From positions 24,615-88,614 of the forward strand of contig JAYTOA010000031.1 of assembly GCA_043748015.1 (NCBI GenBank): a DNA stretch of 64,000 bases, in the 5' to 3' direction. Source of the stretch: JAIBBG01 sp043748015 (lineage in GTDB: Bacteria; Bacteroidota; Bacteroidia; Flavobacteriales_D; Sanyastnellaceae). Under the pieces are notes generated by a model, which did no database searches, was not told the origin of the DNA, and saw nothing but the letters and a program-made list of their open reading frames with translations. A program made the position numbers and the translations under genes. Positions 26,053-36,000 of the stretch are shown piece by piece. The stretch's first letter is position 1, and each line of letters begins with the position of its first letter.

Positions 26053-26406
26053 ATGAAAAATTCAATCTTAATGTTACTATCTGCAGTAGCTGTGTTTTTT
26101 ACGCTTTCATTCACAAGTGCGGATGGTAAGTTTGTCACCGAAAGTTTTTGGGTCAATCGCGATTGCGAAATGTGCAAGGCAAAGATTCAAGCAGCGGCCG
26201 ATCTCAAAGGCGTGAAGACTGTTTCATACGACATGGATTCATACATGCTTACTGTTGTTTACAATCCTAAGAAGATCAATATTCAGCAAATTCATCAGTC
26301 CATTGCCGATGCAGGATACGATACCTCTTTGATTAAAGCATCTGCGGATGCATACGGAAATCTTCCTGGATGCTGCCAATATGATAGAAATATGCAACCA
26401 AAATAA
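26053..26406 (+). CDS. Exported heavy-metal-associated (HMA) domain protein
   Basis: A 117-residue protein with a signal peptide (about 1-23) and one HMA ferredoxin-like domain (about 27-95). The metal-binding loop reads NRDCEMCKAKIQAA, with the CxxC pair at residues 39-42. The C-terminal tail has an extra Cys pair (LPGCCQYDR). Cytoplasmic HMA proteins pass Cu(I) to ATPases; an exported form would do so in the periplasm. A second HMA protein with the same kind of tail starts 7 bases downstream. It should hand copper to the CusABC-type pump or to the multicopper oxidase encoded downstream. Confidence 0.85.
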   Translation: MKNSILMLLSAVAVFFTLSFTSADGKFVTESFWVNRDCEMCKAKIQAAADLKGVKTVSYDMDSYMLTVVYNPKKINIQQIHQSIADAGYDTSLIKASADAYGNLPGCCQYDRNMQPK

Positions 26407-26413
26407 TAAGATC

Positions 26414-26761
26414 ATGAAATTACAAGCAATAGTGATATCAATTGTTTTACTGGCTTCATGCAAAAGTGGAATCATCAATAAAGAGAATGATTTCAAAGTG
26501 TGGGGCAATTGCAATATGTGCAAATCGACAATAGAGAAATCTGTCGATGTGGATGGTGTCGTGAAAGCTGAATGGAACAAGGATACGAAAATGATGCATG
26601 TAGCTTATGACAGCACTAAGACCAGTCTTGACAAAATTCAGCACATGATTTCAGATAGCGGATACGATACTGAAATGTATCGCGCAGCTGATGAAAAGTA
26701 CGATGGCCTTCATGAATGCTGCCATTATGAGCGCAAACCATCAGAACAAGAAATTCAATAA
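26414..26761 (+). CDS. HMA-domain lipoprotein
   Basis: A 115-residue lipoprotein starting at ATG 26414 (signal IVISIVLLASC; lipidated Cys about residue 16). The longer open frame from 26348 overlaps the previous gene and lacks a signal. The HMA domain carries GNCNMCKSTIEKS with the CxxC metal site. The tail ends in HECCHYERK, mirroring the CCQYDR tail of the preceding protein, so the two are paralogues that diverged into soluble and lipid-anchored versions. The role is probably that of a membrane-attached metal chaperone in the copper island. Confidence 0.85.
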   Translation: MKLQAIVISIVLLASCKSGIINKENDFKVWGNCNMCKSTIEKSVDVDGVVKAEWNKDTKMMHVAYDSTKTSLDKIQHMISDSGYDTEMYRAADEKYDGLHECCHYERKPSEQEIQ

Positions 26762-26798
26762 TCACAAGTCAAATTAACAACCTTAAAAAAATAATCAA

Positions 26799-27581
26799 AT
26801 GAGAAAAATTTACTTTACGATGGTCATGCTTTTTTCCGGTGTGATCGCCAATGCGCAATCTGTTGCAATGGACTTTACACAAGACGACTGCCTGGGTTAT
26901 CCGCATCATCTGTTTGAGGAACTTGATCAGAACAATGTAGTGATCATGGAATTCTTCATGACGAATTGCAGTCCTTGCATCAATGCGGGAAATGCATTGA
27001 CACCTGTTTTCAATCAACTATCGCTGGATTATCCCGGACATGTAAAATGGTATCACTTTGCGTTCAACAATTCTTACACTTGCGCAACTGTTCAGAATTG
27101 GGTAGACAGCAATGGATTTCCTTCGACACCTTTTACTCAAGGTGCAGCGATGGTTGCTTACTACGGAGGATTTGGTATGCCAACAATTGTGGTCGTTGGT
27201 GGAGCCGATCACGAGGTTCTTTTTTCGGAAATAGGATTCTCTTCCGGTGATCAGAATTTAGTGAAGGCAGCAGTCGATAATTTCTTCGCAGGAAGTCCAA
27301 TATCAGTTGCTGAAGTTGGTCAGTCTTCGTTGTCGATGAATACCATTTACAAAGCATCCACAGATGAAGTGATGTTGAATTTTGCGGGCGTTACCGGAAA
27401 AACAGAGATTGCAGTTTATGCTGTTGATGGTAAAGTGGCCATTCAAAATTCAAATCACGCAGTAGTAAGTTCAGGAACAATCGTGAATTTGTCCACAGCT
27501 GGTTTGCCTGTTGGAACTTATATCATCAATGCTCGCAATGGTGGAGAACAGATTACAGGTCGATTTACAATCATACGCTAA
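26799..27581 (+). CDS. Thioredoxin-like protein with T9SS sorting domain
   Basis: A 260-residue secreted protein. After a signal peptide (about 1-19) comes a thioredoxin-like fold with the CxxC pair in TNCSPCINAGNAL (about residues 56-59) and a cis-Pro-like FGMPTIVVVG. The last 80 residues are a T9SS sorting domain (VGTYIINARNGGEQITGRF). The redox motif CSPC is unlike the CGPC of cytoplasmic thioredoxin. The likely role is disulfide or Cu(I)-thiol handling at the cell surface, given its position between HMA chaperones and the multicopper oxidase; this is inference from context. Confidence 0.82.
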   Translation: MRKIYFTMVMLFSGVIANAQSVAMDFTQDDCLGYPHHLFEELDQNNVVIMEFFMTNCSPCINAGNALTPVFNQLSLDYPGHVKWYHFAFNNSYTCATVQNWVDSNGFPSTPFTQGAAMVAYYGGFGMPTIVVVGGADHEVLFSEIGFSSGDQNLVKAAVDNFFAGSPISVAEVGQSSLSMNTIYKASTDEVMLNFAGVTGKTEIAVYAVDGKVAIQNSNHAVVSSGTIVNLSTAGLPVGTYIINARNGGEQITGRFTIIR

Positions 27582-27589
27582 TTCAGAAT

Positions 27590-27623
27590 AGGTAGCTCGT
27601 TTCAACATCGAGCTACCTTTTTA
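27590..27623 (+). terminator. Rho-independent terminator inside the copper island
   Basis: AGGTAGCTCG (27590-27599) pairs with CGAGCTACCT (27609-27618) over 10 bases around a 9-base loop, followed by a T-run. It divides the island into an early block (25591-27581) and a later block starting with the multicopper oxidase. Confidence 0.85.
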
Positions 27624-27635
27624 TATCTTCAAATA

Positions 27636-29333
27636 ATGATGATGACGAGAATTTTTATTGTGTTTTTGATGTTTGCCTCAGTTTCTACTCAAGCACAAAA
27701 CCCTCTTTTTATTCCGCCTGTGTTGAGTGGCCCTATATATGAACTCAATGTTCAACACGGAACCAAACAGTTTTGGCCCGGCATCAATACGCCGACATAT
27801 GGTGTCAATGGTGACATTCTCGCGCCTACTCTAATTATGAATAAAGGTGAAGTCGTTACGCTGAACGTACATAACAATCTCAGTTCAACAACAACGATGC
27901 ACTGGCATGGATTCCATGTTGCACCCATTCATGATGGTGGCCCACATCAGATAATTAATTCGGGTGCTGTTTGGTCTCCTCAATTTACAATACTTAACAA
28001 TGCCGGAACATTCTGGTATCACCCGCATGGTGAAAACAAAACCGATTTGCAGGTTTCAAGAGGCATTGCAGGCATGATTATTATCCGAGATGAAGCCGAG
28101 GCCGCGCTCAATTTGCCGCGTACTTATGGTGTGGATGATATTCCGCTTATTGTTCAGACGAAGAGCTTTGACATTCTTCACCAAATTCAGATTGCATCGC
28201 AGTTAGATACGTTGGTGATGGTGAACGCAACGGTCAACGCATATCAAAACGTACCGGCACAAGTTGTTCGTTTTCGTTTACTCAATGGTTCATCTGAGCG
28301 AAGTTATTTTTTCGGATTCTCGAACAATATGAGTTTTAGTTTGATTGGTACCGATGGTGGTTTGAAGTCATCTCCGACATCCATGAATCGATTGAGACTT
28401 TCACCCGGTGAGCGCGCGGAAATTCTTGTCGATTTTTCAAGTTTGCTCGAGCAAACTGTGAACCTGATGAGTTACTCAAGCGAATTGCCCAATGGCATTG
28501 TAGGCGCACAAACTGTTGGAAATGGAATGGCGCAAATTCCTGAGTATTCACTGAATCCCTTGAATGGCGCAGATTTTATTCTTCTGCAGTTGAACGTTGT
28601 CGAGCAAACTGCAAATCCTGTCACAACAATTCCTACCACATTAATTCCGTACATTCCTTTTTCCGTTGCAGATGTTGACGTAGAACGCAATGTTATTATG
28701 GAGCCGATGATGATGGGACCAGAAGCGATGGTGGAAGGTCCGTTTGGAATTGACGGTGTTCAATTCGATATGGAAGTCATCAATATCACATGTCAGTTAA
28801 ATGATGTCGAGGTTTGGACAATAACGAATCAAACAATGGTGGCGCATCCCTTTCACATTCACGATATCCAATTCAATGTTATTAATTTCAATGGCAACAC
28901 TCCGCCACCTGATCAGGAAGGTTGGAAAGACGTTGTTTTGGTGATGCCGCAACAAAGTGTGAGCTTCATTACGAAATTTGAAACATTCGCTGATCCTGAA
29001 GTGCCTTACATGTATCACTGTCACTTATTGCATCATGAAGATGAAGGAATGATGGGTTCGTTTCGCGTAGTTGATCCCAATCTTGTGAGTGATAATTCTG
29101 TCGAATCTTTTCGCTCTTATCCCAATCCTGCGAATGATTTTCTCAATGTGATTTCTGATGTGCGTATCGATCGAAAATCATCAGTTTCAATCGTGGATAT
29201 GCACGGAAGGACGCACAATACGAATTCACAAATCAGCGACAAATCACTCACAATAGATACTTCGGGTTTGTCCGCGGGCGTCTATCAAGTTGTGTTGAAT
29301 GGAAAGAATGTTATCAGGTTTATCAAAAACTAA
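27636..29333 (+). CDS. Multicopper oxidase with T9SS sorting domain
   Basis: A 565-residue laccase/CueO-type oxidase. All four copper ligand blocks are present: HWHGFH (about 89-94), WYHPHGE, HPFHIHDIQF and HCHLLHHEDEGM (about 461-472). The last fits HCHxxxHxxxxM with a Met axial ligand of the type 1 copper. Such enzymes oxidise Cu(I) to the less toxic Cu(II) with four-electron reduction of oxygen. A signal peptide precedes, and a T9SS sorting domain follows (YPNPANDFLNV ... LSAGVYQVVLNGK), so the enzyme should be exported to the cell surface rather than stay in the periplasm. Its start is just after the internal terminator. Confidence 0.93.
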   Translation: MMMTRIFIVFLMFASVSTQAQNPLFIPPVLSGPIYELNVQHGTKQFWPGINTPTYGVNGDILAPTLIMNKGEVVTLNVHNNLSSTTTMHWHGFHVAPIHDGGPHQIINSGAVWSPQFTILNNAGTFWYHPHGENKTDLQVSRGIAGMIIIRDEAEAALNLPRTYGVDDIPLIVQTKSFDILHQIQIASQLDTLVMVNATVNAYQNVPAQVVRFRLLNGSSERSYFFGFSNNMSFSLIGTDGGLKSSPTSMNRLRLSPGERAEILVDFSSLLEQTVNLMSYSSELPNGIVGAQTVGNGMAQIPEYSLNPLNGADFILLQLNVVEQTANPVTTIPTTLIPYIPFSVADVDVERNVIMEPMMMGPEAMVEGPFGIDGVQFDMEVINITCQLNDVEVWTITNQTMVAHPFHIHDIQFNVINFNGNTPPPDQEGWKDVVLVMPQQSVSFITKFETFADPEVPYMYHCHLLHHEDEGMMGSFRVVDPNLVSDNSVESFRSYPNPANDFLNVISDVRIDRKSSVSIVDMHGRTHNTNSQISDKSLTIDTSGLSAGVYQVVLNGKNVIRFIKN

Positions 29334-29336
29334 CCG

Positions 29337-30038
29337 ATGGAATTGATGAAAAATTTTTCTTTGCTGATTTTGAGTTTTTGCTTACTGACTTTGGTTGGTA
29401 AAGCACAAACTTTTAGTGTTGAACCAAATCAGACTTTGTATCTCAATAATGTGCCGATGGATGAATTGTCAACTCATTATATCTACCAGTTCAATATCAT
29501 GAACGATGATATTCAAATGGCCTGGGAACGCGTGTATGTGGATGTTCCGGTGGGTTGGGAAAACTATCTCTGCGACATAGGTGCATGTTATGTGAATATT
29601 CCTGAAGGTGCAACTGTAAATGGTTTAGTCGCACCCGGAAGCAATGGTTTTATAGGTTTGAATCTAGTGCCGAATTCCGAAGGCATGGGTGAAGTGCAAA
29701 TCAACGTTTGGGACGTTGCATTTCCTGAGTATAAAGTGCTGTGCACGTTTTATTTTTCGAGCGGAGTTGTTTCCGTTCTGGATGTGAACGAAACGGAAGT
29801 ATTAATGTATCCAAATCCTGCGAGTGATGTTCTCAATCTGAAATTTCAGAGCATAGAGCAACTCAAATTCACGAATTTCACAATGTTGGATTTCACGGGA
29901 AGAGTTGTGATAAATGAAAACATCAGAACGGGTTCACATGTATCATTCAACGTTAGTGAATTATCTGCAGGCATTTATGTTGCATTGTTTCGCAACATAA
30001 ATGGTATTTCCATTGAAAAGAAAATTGTCATTCAGTAA
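29337..30038 (+). CDS. Hypothetical T9SS-exported protein in the copper island
   Basis: A 233-residue protein with a signal peptide (about 4-23), a beta-rich middle containing a Cys pair (NYLCDIGACYVNIPEG), and a type A T9SS sorting domain (VLMYPNPASDVLNLKF ... LSAGIYVALFRN). It begins 3 bases after the multicopper oxidase stop, so it is almost certainly cotranscribed. The Cys-x4-Ala-Cys stretch resembles the pattern in other T9SS cargos found beside redox proteins, but no catalytic motif is visible. It could be an accessory to the oxidase; this is inferred from position only. ATG at 29346 is an alternative start. Confidence 0.78.
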   Translation: MELMKNFSLLILSFCLLTLVGKAQTFSVEPNQTLYLNNVPMDELSTHYIYQFNIMNDDIQMAWERVYVDVPVGWENYLCDIGACYVNIPEGATVNGLVAPGSNGFIGLNLVPNSEGMGEVQINVWDVAFPEYKVLCTFYFSSGVVSVLDVNETEVLMYPNPASDVLNLKFQSIEQLKFTNFTMLDFTGRVVINENIRTGSHVSFNVSELSAGIYVALFRNINGISIEKKIVIQ

Positions 30039-30058
30039 CAATCGAAAAAAATTAAGCC

Positions 30059-31516
30059 ATGAATAAGAAGAATTTGATTTTTGTACTTCCACTTTTGTTG
30101 ATGTCCTGGATTGTGCAAGGACAGGTTGGAATAAGTACACCGGAAACTGTTGCCTTGCAGGCTCAATGGGGTAGTACCAGACCGCGAATTGTTTTGGATG
30201 CAGCTTCCAATCCTGTTGTCATCTGGAGCAATCCAACTACAAAGAACGTTTATGTTTCGCGTAAAAGTGATGACACATTTCAATCGCCAGTCAAATTGAA
30301 TCCCGATGGAATGGAGCTTTCTATTTTCGATTGGTCGGGTCCGGAAATCGCTTCCAGCGGCAATAATATTTTTGTCGTGTTCAAGCAAATTCCTGAGCAT
30401 TCAAGTCCAATATTTTGTGTGAAATCATCTGATGGTGGAACAACGTGGAGCGATACAGTGCGTGTTGATTCTTCCACGCCAATGATTTCGCGAATGCCTG
30501 CTATTGGAATTGATAACGCAGGCAATCCTATCATAGCTTTTTTGCGTGAAAACATGGATAACGGTTACAGCGATTGGGCAGTTGCAAGATCGCTGGATGG
30601 TGGCGCATCCTTCGAACCGGCATTTTCCGTAACCACTGCTACCGGTGGTGCTGTTTGCGATTGTTGTCCGGCCGCAGTAGAAACCAGTGGAGATAATATT
30701 GCTGTGTTGTACAGAAACAACGACGTAAACCTGAGAGATATTCGTGCTTCCATTTCTCATGATGGAGGTGCAACATTCGATACCAACATTGATATGGATA
30801 ATCTGGATTGGATGGTGAATGTTTGTCCTTCTTCCGGTCCAAGTGCATTTTTCGCAGGCACTGAATTGAAAAGCGCATGGATGAGTAAAGCATCTGGCTA
30901 TTATAGAGTGTACTATTCTTCGGCCGATATTCAAACTTCTACAAGCAATGGAAGTATGCTCATACACGATGCCCCGACGACACAGATTCAAAATCGACCG
31001 GCAATTGCAGGCAATGAATCAGAGGCTGGAGTCGTAGCTGAATTTAGTCAGACAGGGCAGAACGAAATATTCTTTTCCTGGAGCTCAACTGATTTTTCTG
31101 AAGGTAATTTTATTTCAGTTACCCAAAATTTATCAGGTAATCAATTGCGCCCAGACTTGGCATTTGATGGCGTGAAGTATCATCTTGTTTTTACCGACAA
31201 CGGCATTGGCGGAGTTACTTATTTGCAACTTGAAGTGGGTGGCGTAGCTGTATTGGATGTTGAAAAGAATGAAGATTTTCAACTGATGCCCAATCCTGCC
31301 AATAATGAATTGAGGCTGCAAGTGGGTCGAAGTCATTCTCCAGAAACAACAATCTCATTAATCGACTTATCTGGACGTATAGTATTTGTAGAACGCCTTG
31401 GAAGTTCACCGGTGAAAACTATCAACACAAAACAATTATCTGATGGTTTTTACAGTTGTGTCATTATTGATAAAGAAAATATTCTGGCAAATATCAAAGT
31501 GGTCATTCAACATTAA
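30059..31516 (+). CDS. BNR-repeat (sialidase-like) propeller protein with T9SS sorting domain
   Basis: A 485-residue secreted protein with several Asp-box/BNR repeats: SSDGGTTW, SLDGGASF and SHDGGATF, which mark a beta-propeller like that of sialidases. The conserved sialidase arginines and catalytic acid residues are not evident, so enzyme activity is not claimed. Between repeats lies GGAVCDCCPAAVETSG, a three-Cys cluster that may bind metal. It ends in a T9SS domain (QLMPNPANNELRLQVG). It follows the preceding T9SS gene by 20 bases and is followed directly by the heavy-metal-binding lipoprotein, so it belongs to the copper operon. Confidence 0.82.
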   Translation: MNKKNLIFVLPLLLMSWIVQGQVGISTPETVALQAQWGSTRPRIVLDAASNPVVIWSNPTTKNVYVSRKSDDTFQSPVKLNPDGMELSIFDWSGPEIASSGNNIFVVFKQIPEHSSPIFCVKSSDGGTTWSDTVRVDSSTPMISRMPAIGIDNAGNPIIAFLRENMDNGYSDWAVARSLDGGASFEPAFSVTTATGGAVCDCCPAAVETSGDNIAVLYRNNDVNLRDIRASISHDGGATFDTNIDMDNLDWMVNVCPSSGPSAFFAGTELKSAWMSKASGYYRVYYSSADIQTSTSNGSMLIHDAPTTQIQNRPAIAGNESEAGVVAEFSQTGQNEIFFSWSSTDFSEGNFISVTQNLSGNQLRPDLAFDGVKYHLVFTDNGIGGVTYLQLEVGGVAVLDVEKNEDFQLMPNPANNELRLQVGRSHSPETTISLIDLSGRIVFVERLGSSPVKTINTKQLSDGFYSCVIIDKENILANIKVVIQH

Positions 31517-31518
31517 AG

Positions 31519-32550
31519 ATGAAACAAGACAAACAGATAATGAATAGTATTAGAGTGATTTGTTGCGGAGCTGCATTATTGCTTCTCGCATCTTGTGGGA
31601 ATAATCAGCCTGTGGATAACCATGATAACAAAGGAGACATGAATAAATTACATGCAACCGAAATATATGCTTGCCCAATGCATCCTGAAGTGATAGGAGC
31701 GAAGGGTGATAAATGCAATAAGTGTGGAATGGATTTGATGCCCGTTGATTCTAAATCAGCATCAAAAGAATTCGTGATGGAAATGCGTGTTGAGCCGTCA
31801 AAACTTTCTGCTCAGGGGCAAGGCAAATTGATCTTCACTCCTAAAGTGAAAGGTTCAACTACCGATCGCGTTCCCCTGGAGATTGTTCACGACAAAAAAA
31901 TTCACCTCATCATCGTTAACAATGATTTGAGCTATTTCGATCACGTACATCCGGAGTACCAATCGTCAGGCGATTATTTGATAAACGTTGCAGATGCAAA
32001 AGCAGTAAGCGCTGCCGGCATTGGGAATAGCACTACCCAGTTTCCAAATGGAGGTGATTATACAGTTTTCGCTGATTACTTGCCTACCGGGGCATCACAT
32101 CAGTTGGAAAAATTGAATCTACAGATAGATGGAAGCGTTGCACCAAAAGTGTCATGGACAAAAGAAAATCTTACAGCGTTTGCGGATGATTTTTCCATGA
32201 CTTTAAAACCTGGAGGCGGAAAATTTGTAACCAAGCAGAGTATGCATATTGATGCTCCGCTTACCTACAAGGGTAAAGCATTGACGACATCGGAACTGGA
32301 TAATTTCCTTGGAGCAAAGGCGCACATGGTTGTTATTGGTATTGATGATATGTCTTATCTACACGTTCATCCTGAAGAATTTGAAGGGAATCTGGATCTT
32401 CATGCGAATTTTGAAAAGCCGGGGATGTACAGAGGTTGGATTCAGTTTTCATACAAAGGCAAATTGCAAACCATGTCTTTTGTGATCAAGGTGGAAGAGG
32501 GAACCGGAGAGTCTGTTACAACACATGACCAACACGAACATAATCACTGA
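31519..32550 (+). CDS. Heavy-metal-binding-domain lipoprotein
   Basis: A 343-residue lipoprotein (lipobox LLLASC; the start at 31519 or 31540). Near residues 50-75 is the heavy-metal-binding domain motif YACPMHPEV ... CNKCGMDLMPV, common on copper efflux proteins. The rest has two similar halves, each with HVHPE (DHVHPEY, LHVHPEEF) and beta-rich sequence, and the tail is His-rich (THDQHEHNH). The likely function is capturing Cu or Ag in the periplasm and delivering it to the efflux pump. It is placed between the T9SS cargo genes and the small Cys protein preceding the pump. Confidence 0.87.
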   Translation: MKQDKQIMNSIRVICCGAALLLLASCGNNQPVDNHDNKGDMNKLHATEIYACPMHPEVIGAKGDKCNKCGMDLMPVDSKSASKEFVMEMRVEPSKLSAQGQGKLIFTPKVKGSTTDRVPLEIVHDKKIHLIIVNNDLSYFDHVHPEYQSSGDYLINVADAKAVSAAGIGNSTTQFPNGGDYTVFADYLPTGASHQLEKLNLQIDGSVAPKVSWTKENLTAFADDFSMTLKPGGGKFVTKQSMHIDAPLTYKGKALTTSELDNFLGAKAHMVVIGIDDMSYLHVHPEEFEGNLDLHANFEKPGMYRGWIQFSYKGKLQTMSFVIKVEEGTGESVTTHDQHEHNH

Positions 32551-32591
32551 TAAATCCGTATGAAATTTTATCCCATGAAATAGCTAATATT

Positions 32592-32969
32592 GTGCACGTG
32601 AATAGATCACTCGTTTATATCATCATCATTGCCATGTTGTTTTCTCAATCCGGTTGGAGAGAGATGATGAAGTTGCCGGCGCTATTGGGACATTTTCTCG
32701 AGCATGTTGAAGATCACAACGACCTTTCTTTTGCTCAATTCATTCATGAACATTATGACCACCAAGGTCAATGCAACAAGTCCGATGACCATTGCGAACT
32801 TCCTTTTAAAGATCCGCACTGTTGTGTTTCTCTATCAGTGTGTGCCGTGCTTCCCGTAATCACTGAGTTTTCATTTTCACAAATTAGTGATTCACACGAA
32901 GTGGGTCACAAGTATCTCATGCAATTTGTAACTGGAGCGCTGGACGTCATCTGGCAACCACCGGGTTGA
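32592..32969 (+). CDS. Small His/Cys-rich membrane-anchored protein of copper operons
   Basis: A 125-residue protein starting with GTG (32592, or GTG 32598). It has an N-terminal hydrophobic segment (LVYIIIIAMLFS), His/Asp-rich middle (HVEDHNDLSFAQFIHEHYDHQGQ), a Cys cluster (QCNKSDDHCELPFKDPHCCVSLSVCAV) and a terminal WQPPG. It looks like a second, diverged HYC_CC_PP-type protein and directly precedes the RND pump gene. It probably binds metal in the periplasm. No enzymatic activity is expected. The GTG start makes the exact N-terminus uncertain. Confidence 0.65.
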   Translation: MHVNRSLVYIIIIAMLFSQSGWREMMKLPALLGHFLEHVEDHNDLSFAQFIHEHYDHQGQCNKSDDHCELPFKDPHCCVSLSVCAVLPVITEFSFSQISDSHEVGHKYLMQFVTGALDVIWQPPG

Positions 32970-33095
32970 TAACATAAGATTCGTCACATGGCTATGCCAT
33001 GCGGCTCTTGCGTTTTTTAGTACATGATATTCGAATCATGAATGCTGAAATTTAGTGGGAGCGTTTTTCAAACTGTTTCATCTTATCATGTTATC

Positions 33096-36000
33096 ATGCT
33101 CAACAGAATCATAAAATTCGCGTTAGAGAACAGACTTTTCGTTGTAGCCGCAGCTGCTTTTATCATGGTCTATGGCGTTATAACCATCGCCAATTTACCG
33201 GTAGATGTACTACCAAATCTGAATAGGCCGCGCGTAACAATTTTTCTTGAATCCAACGGTCTCGCGCCGGAAGAAATCGAAACACAGGTTGTGCTTCCCG
33301 TTGAGACATCGCTCAATGGCGCGCCGGGTGTTGAAATGGTTCGCAGCACTTCCGGAATAGGAATAGGTCTCGTTTATGTCGAGTTCGAATGGGGAATGGA
33401 TGTGTATCGCGCACGTCAACTCGTTGCTGAGAAATTGCAGACAGTGCAACTTCCTCCGGGTATCACACCGGTGATGGGACCCGTGAGTAGTATCATGGGA
33501 CAAATCATGTCCATCTCTCTTTCTTCCGATAGTACTTCTGCTGCGGAATTAAGAACACTCGCTGACTTTACCATTCGCAGAAGATTGATGTCGGTGAAAG
33601 GTATCAGTCAAGTGATTTCAATTGGTGGAGATAGACTTCAATATCAAGTACTTATTTCACCCCAGAAGTTGAAACAATTCGGGCTGACTATTGATCAGAT
33701 TGAAAGTGCTCTTAGCTTAAGTAGTCACAATAGCACAGGTGGATTTTTTGATCACTATGGCTCTGAAGTTTTTATCCGGAATGTCGCGCGTGTGACAAGC
33801 CTCGAAGATTTGAAGCACACCGTTATCAGCAATGAAGAAGGTCAACCTGTTTTACTTTCTCAAGTAGCTGAAGTTCGTTTTGGTGCGCAGATCAAACGCG
33901 GTGATGCTGGAGTGAATGGCGATGCCGCAGTTATTATGACTGTTGAGAAGCAACCTGATGCCAACACAGTAAAACTGACTGATGAGGTTGTAATGGCACT
34001 GAAAGAATTGCAATCTTCATTACCTCCAGATGTCAAAATAAATCCGGAAATATTTCAACAAAAACATTTTATCACAAACTCAATTAGCAATGTAGAAGAA
34101 GCTCTACGTGATGGATTTATCCTGGTAGTGATTGTGTTGTTTTTGTTTTTGTTGAATTTCAGAACGACGATTATCACTCTCACAGCAATTCCACTTTCAA
34201 TCGTCATTACAGCCATCGTTTTTAAAATCGCCGGCATCTCTATCAATACGCTAACTCTCGGTGGGCTTGCCATTGCGATTGGAGAACTCGTGGACGATGC
34301 TATTGTTGATGTTGAGAATATTTTACGGCGATTAAAGGAAAATCGATCGCGTGAGCAACCGAGATCATCACTAAAAGTTATTTACGAAGCGAGTAGTGAA
34401 GTGCGTAATTCAATCGTGTATGCGACCATCATCGTTGTACTTGTTTTTCTTCCATTGTTTTATCTTCAAGGTATCGAGGGAAAAATTTTCGCACCTCTTG
34501 GCATCGCCTATATCACGAGCATAGTAGCTTCTCTTTTTGTTTCGCTGACAGTAACGCCCGCGCTTTGTTCGTTACTCCTTTCCGAAGATGATAGGAGTAA
34601 AGTAAAATGGTGGCATAGGTTTATTAGAAAGAAGACGTCATCAGCAATCGATGTAAAAGGATCTTCCAATCATGACGATGGGTTTCTTGTGCTTTGGTTG
34701 AAAAAGCAAGACAAGAAATTATTGAATAGCAGTTTGAAGCGTCCGAATCTTATAATAGCAGTGGCACTTCTGATGGTGATAGTTGCTGCTTCTATCGTGC
34801 CGTTTTTTGGAACAGAATTTTTACCTCCATTTAATGAAGGCAGTTTCACTATCAATATGTATGCGCCTCCCGGAACATCTTTAGAGGAAAGCAATCGCAT
34901 GGGAACACTTGCGGAGAAATTAATACTGCGCGTTCCTGAAGTCGAGTATGCAAGTCGAAGAACGGGTAGGGCAGAGTTGGACGAGCACACGGAACCCGTT
35001 AGTAATTCGGAAATTGATGTTACCCTCAAAGATGGTATCACAAGAAGAAGAGAAGAAATTATTGCCTCTATTCGAGAAGAGTTGAAAGTGATTCAAGGTG
35101 TCAACATTAGTTTGGGTCAACCAATTTCTCATCGCGTTGAACATTTGCTGAGTGGTGTGAAAGCGCAAGTCGCTGTGAAAGTTTTTGGTGCGGATCTCAA
35201 CGAGATGCGGCTGATGGCGGGGAAGATTGAGAAAGTCATGAAGAGCGTTGAAGGAACAACAGATGTTCAGATTGAACGCCAACAAATGGTGCCACAGCTT
35301 TTGATTAAGATTGATCGTGAAGCATTGAAACGCTATGGACTACAAAGCGGAAAAGTGGCCAATGACCTTGAAGTGTTTTACAATGGAAAAGTAACAGGGC
35401 AAATTATCGACGGACAAAAAACATTTGATATCATTTTACGCACGACAGATGAGAACAGGAACAATATTGAAAACATCCGTCAGACTTTAGTTGATGCACC
35501 TGACGGCACGCTCATTCCATTGGAGAGAATTGCGAAGGTGGAATACACTTATGCGATCAACAATATTTCTCACGAGAATACTCAGCGCAAGATTTTCATC
35601 TCGTGCAACATTGCCGGAAGAGATTTGGGAACAACGGTCCAAGAGGTGAAGAAGAGAATAGAAGCAGAAGTCAAGCCTCCTCAGGGATATTATATTACAT
35701 ATGGCGGACAATATGAAGCACAACAAGAAGCATCAAGCAAAATTCTGTGGATGAGCTTGCTTGCTTTCGCTGGAATATTCATTGTACTCTACGCGCACTT
35801 TAGGTCATGGCGGATGACCGTTCAAATCATGCTCAACATTCCACTTGCATTGATTGGAAGTGTAGTCGCGGTGTGGCTTACCGGAGGTGTGCTTTCCATT
35901 GCTACACTTGTCGGATTTATTACACTCACGGGAATCGCATCGCGCAATGGCATCATGATGATTTCGCATTACATACACCTCATTGAGCATGAAGGGGAAA

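Noticed and set aside
32987..33017. CATGGC-TAT-GCCATG hairpin with a later T-run as a terminator before the RND pump gene
   Set aside because: The stem is six bases and the T-run is ten bases away; it does not form a usual terminator.
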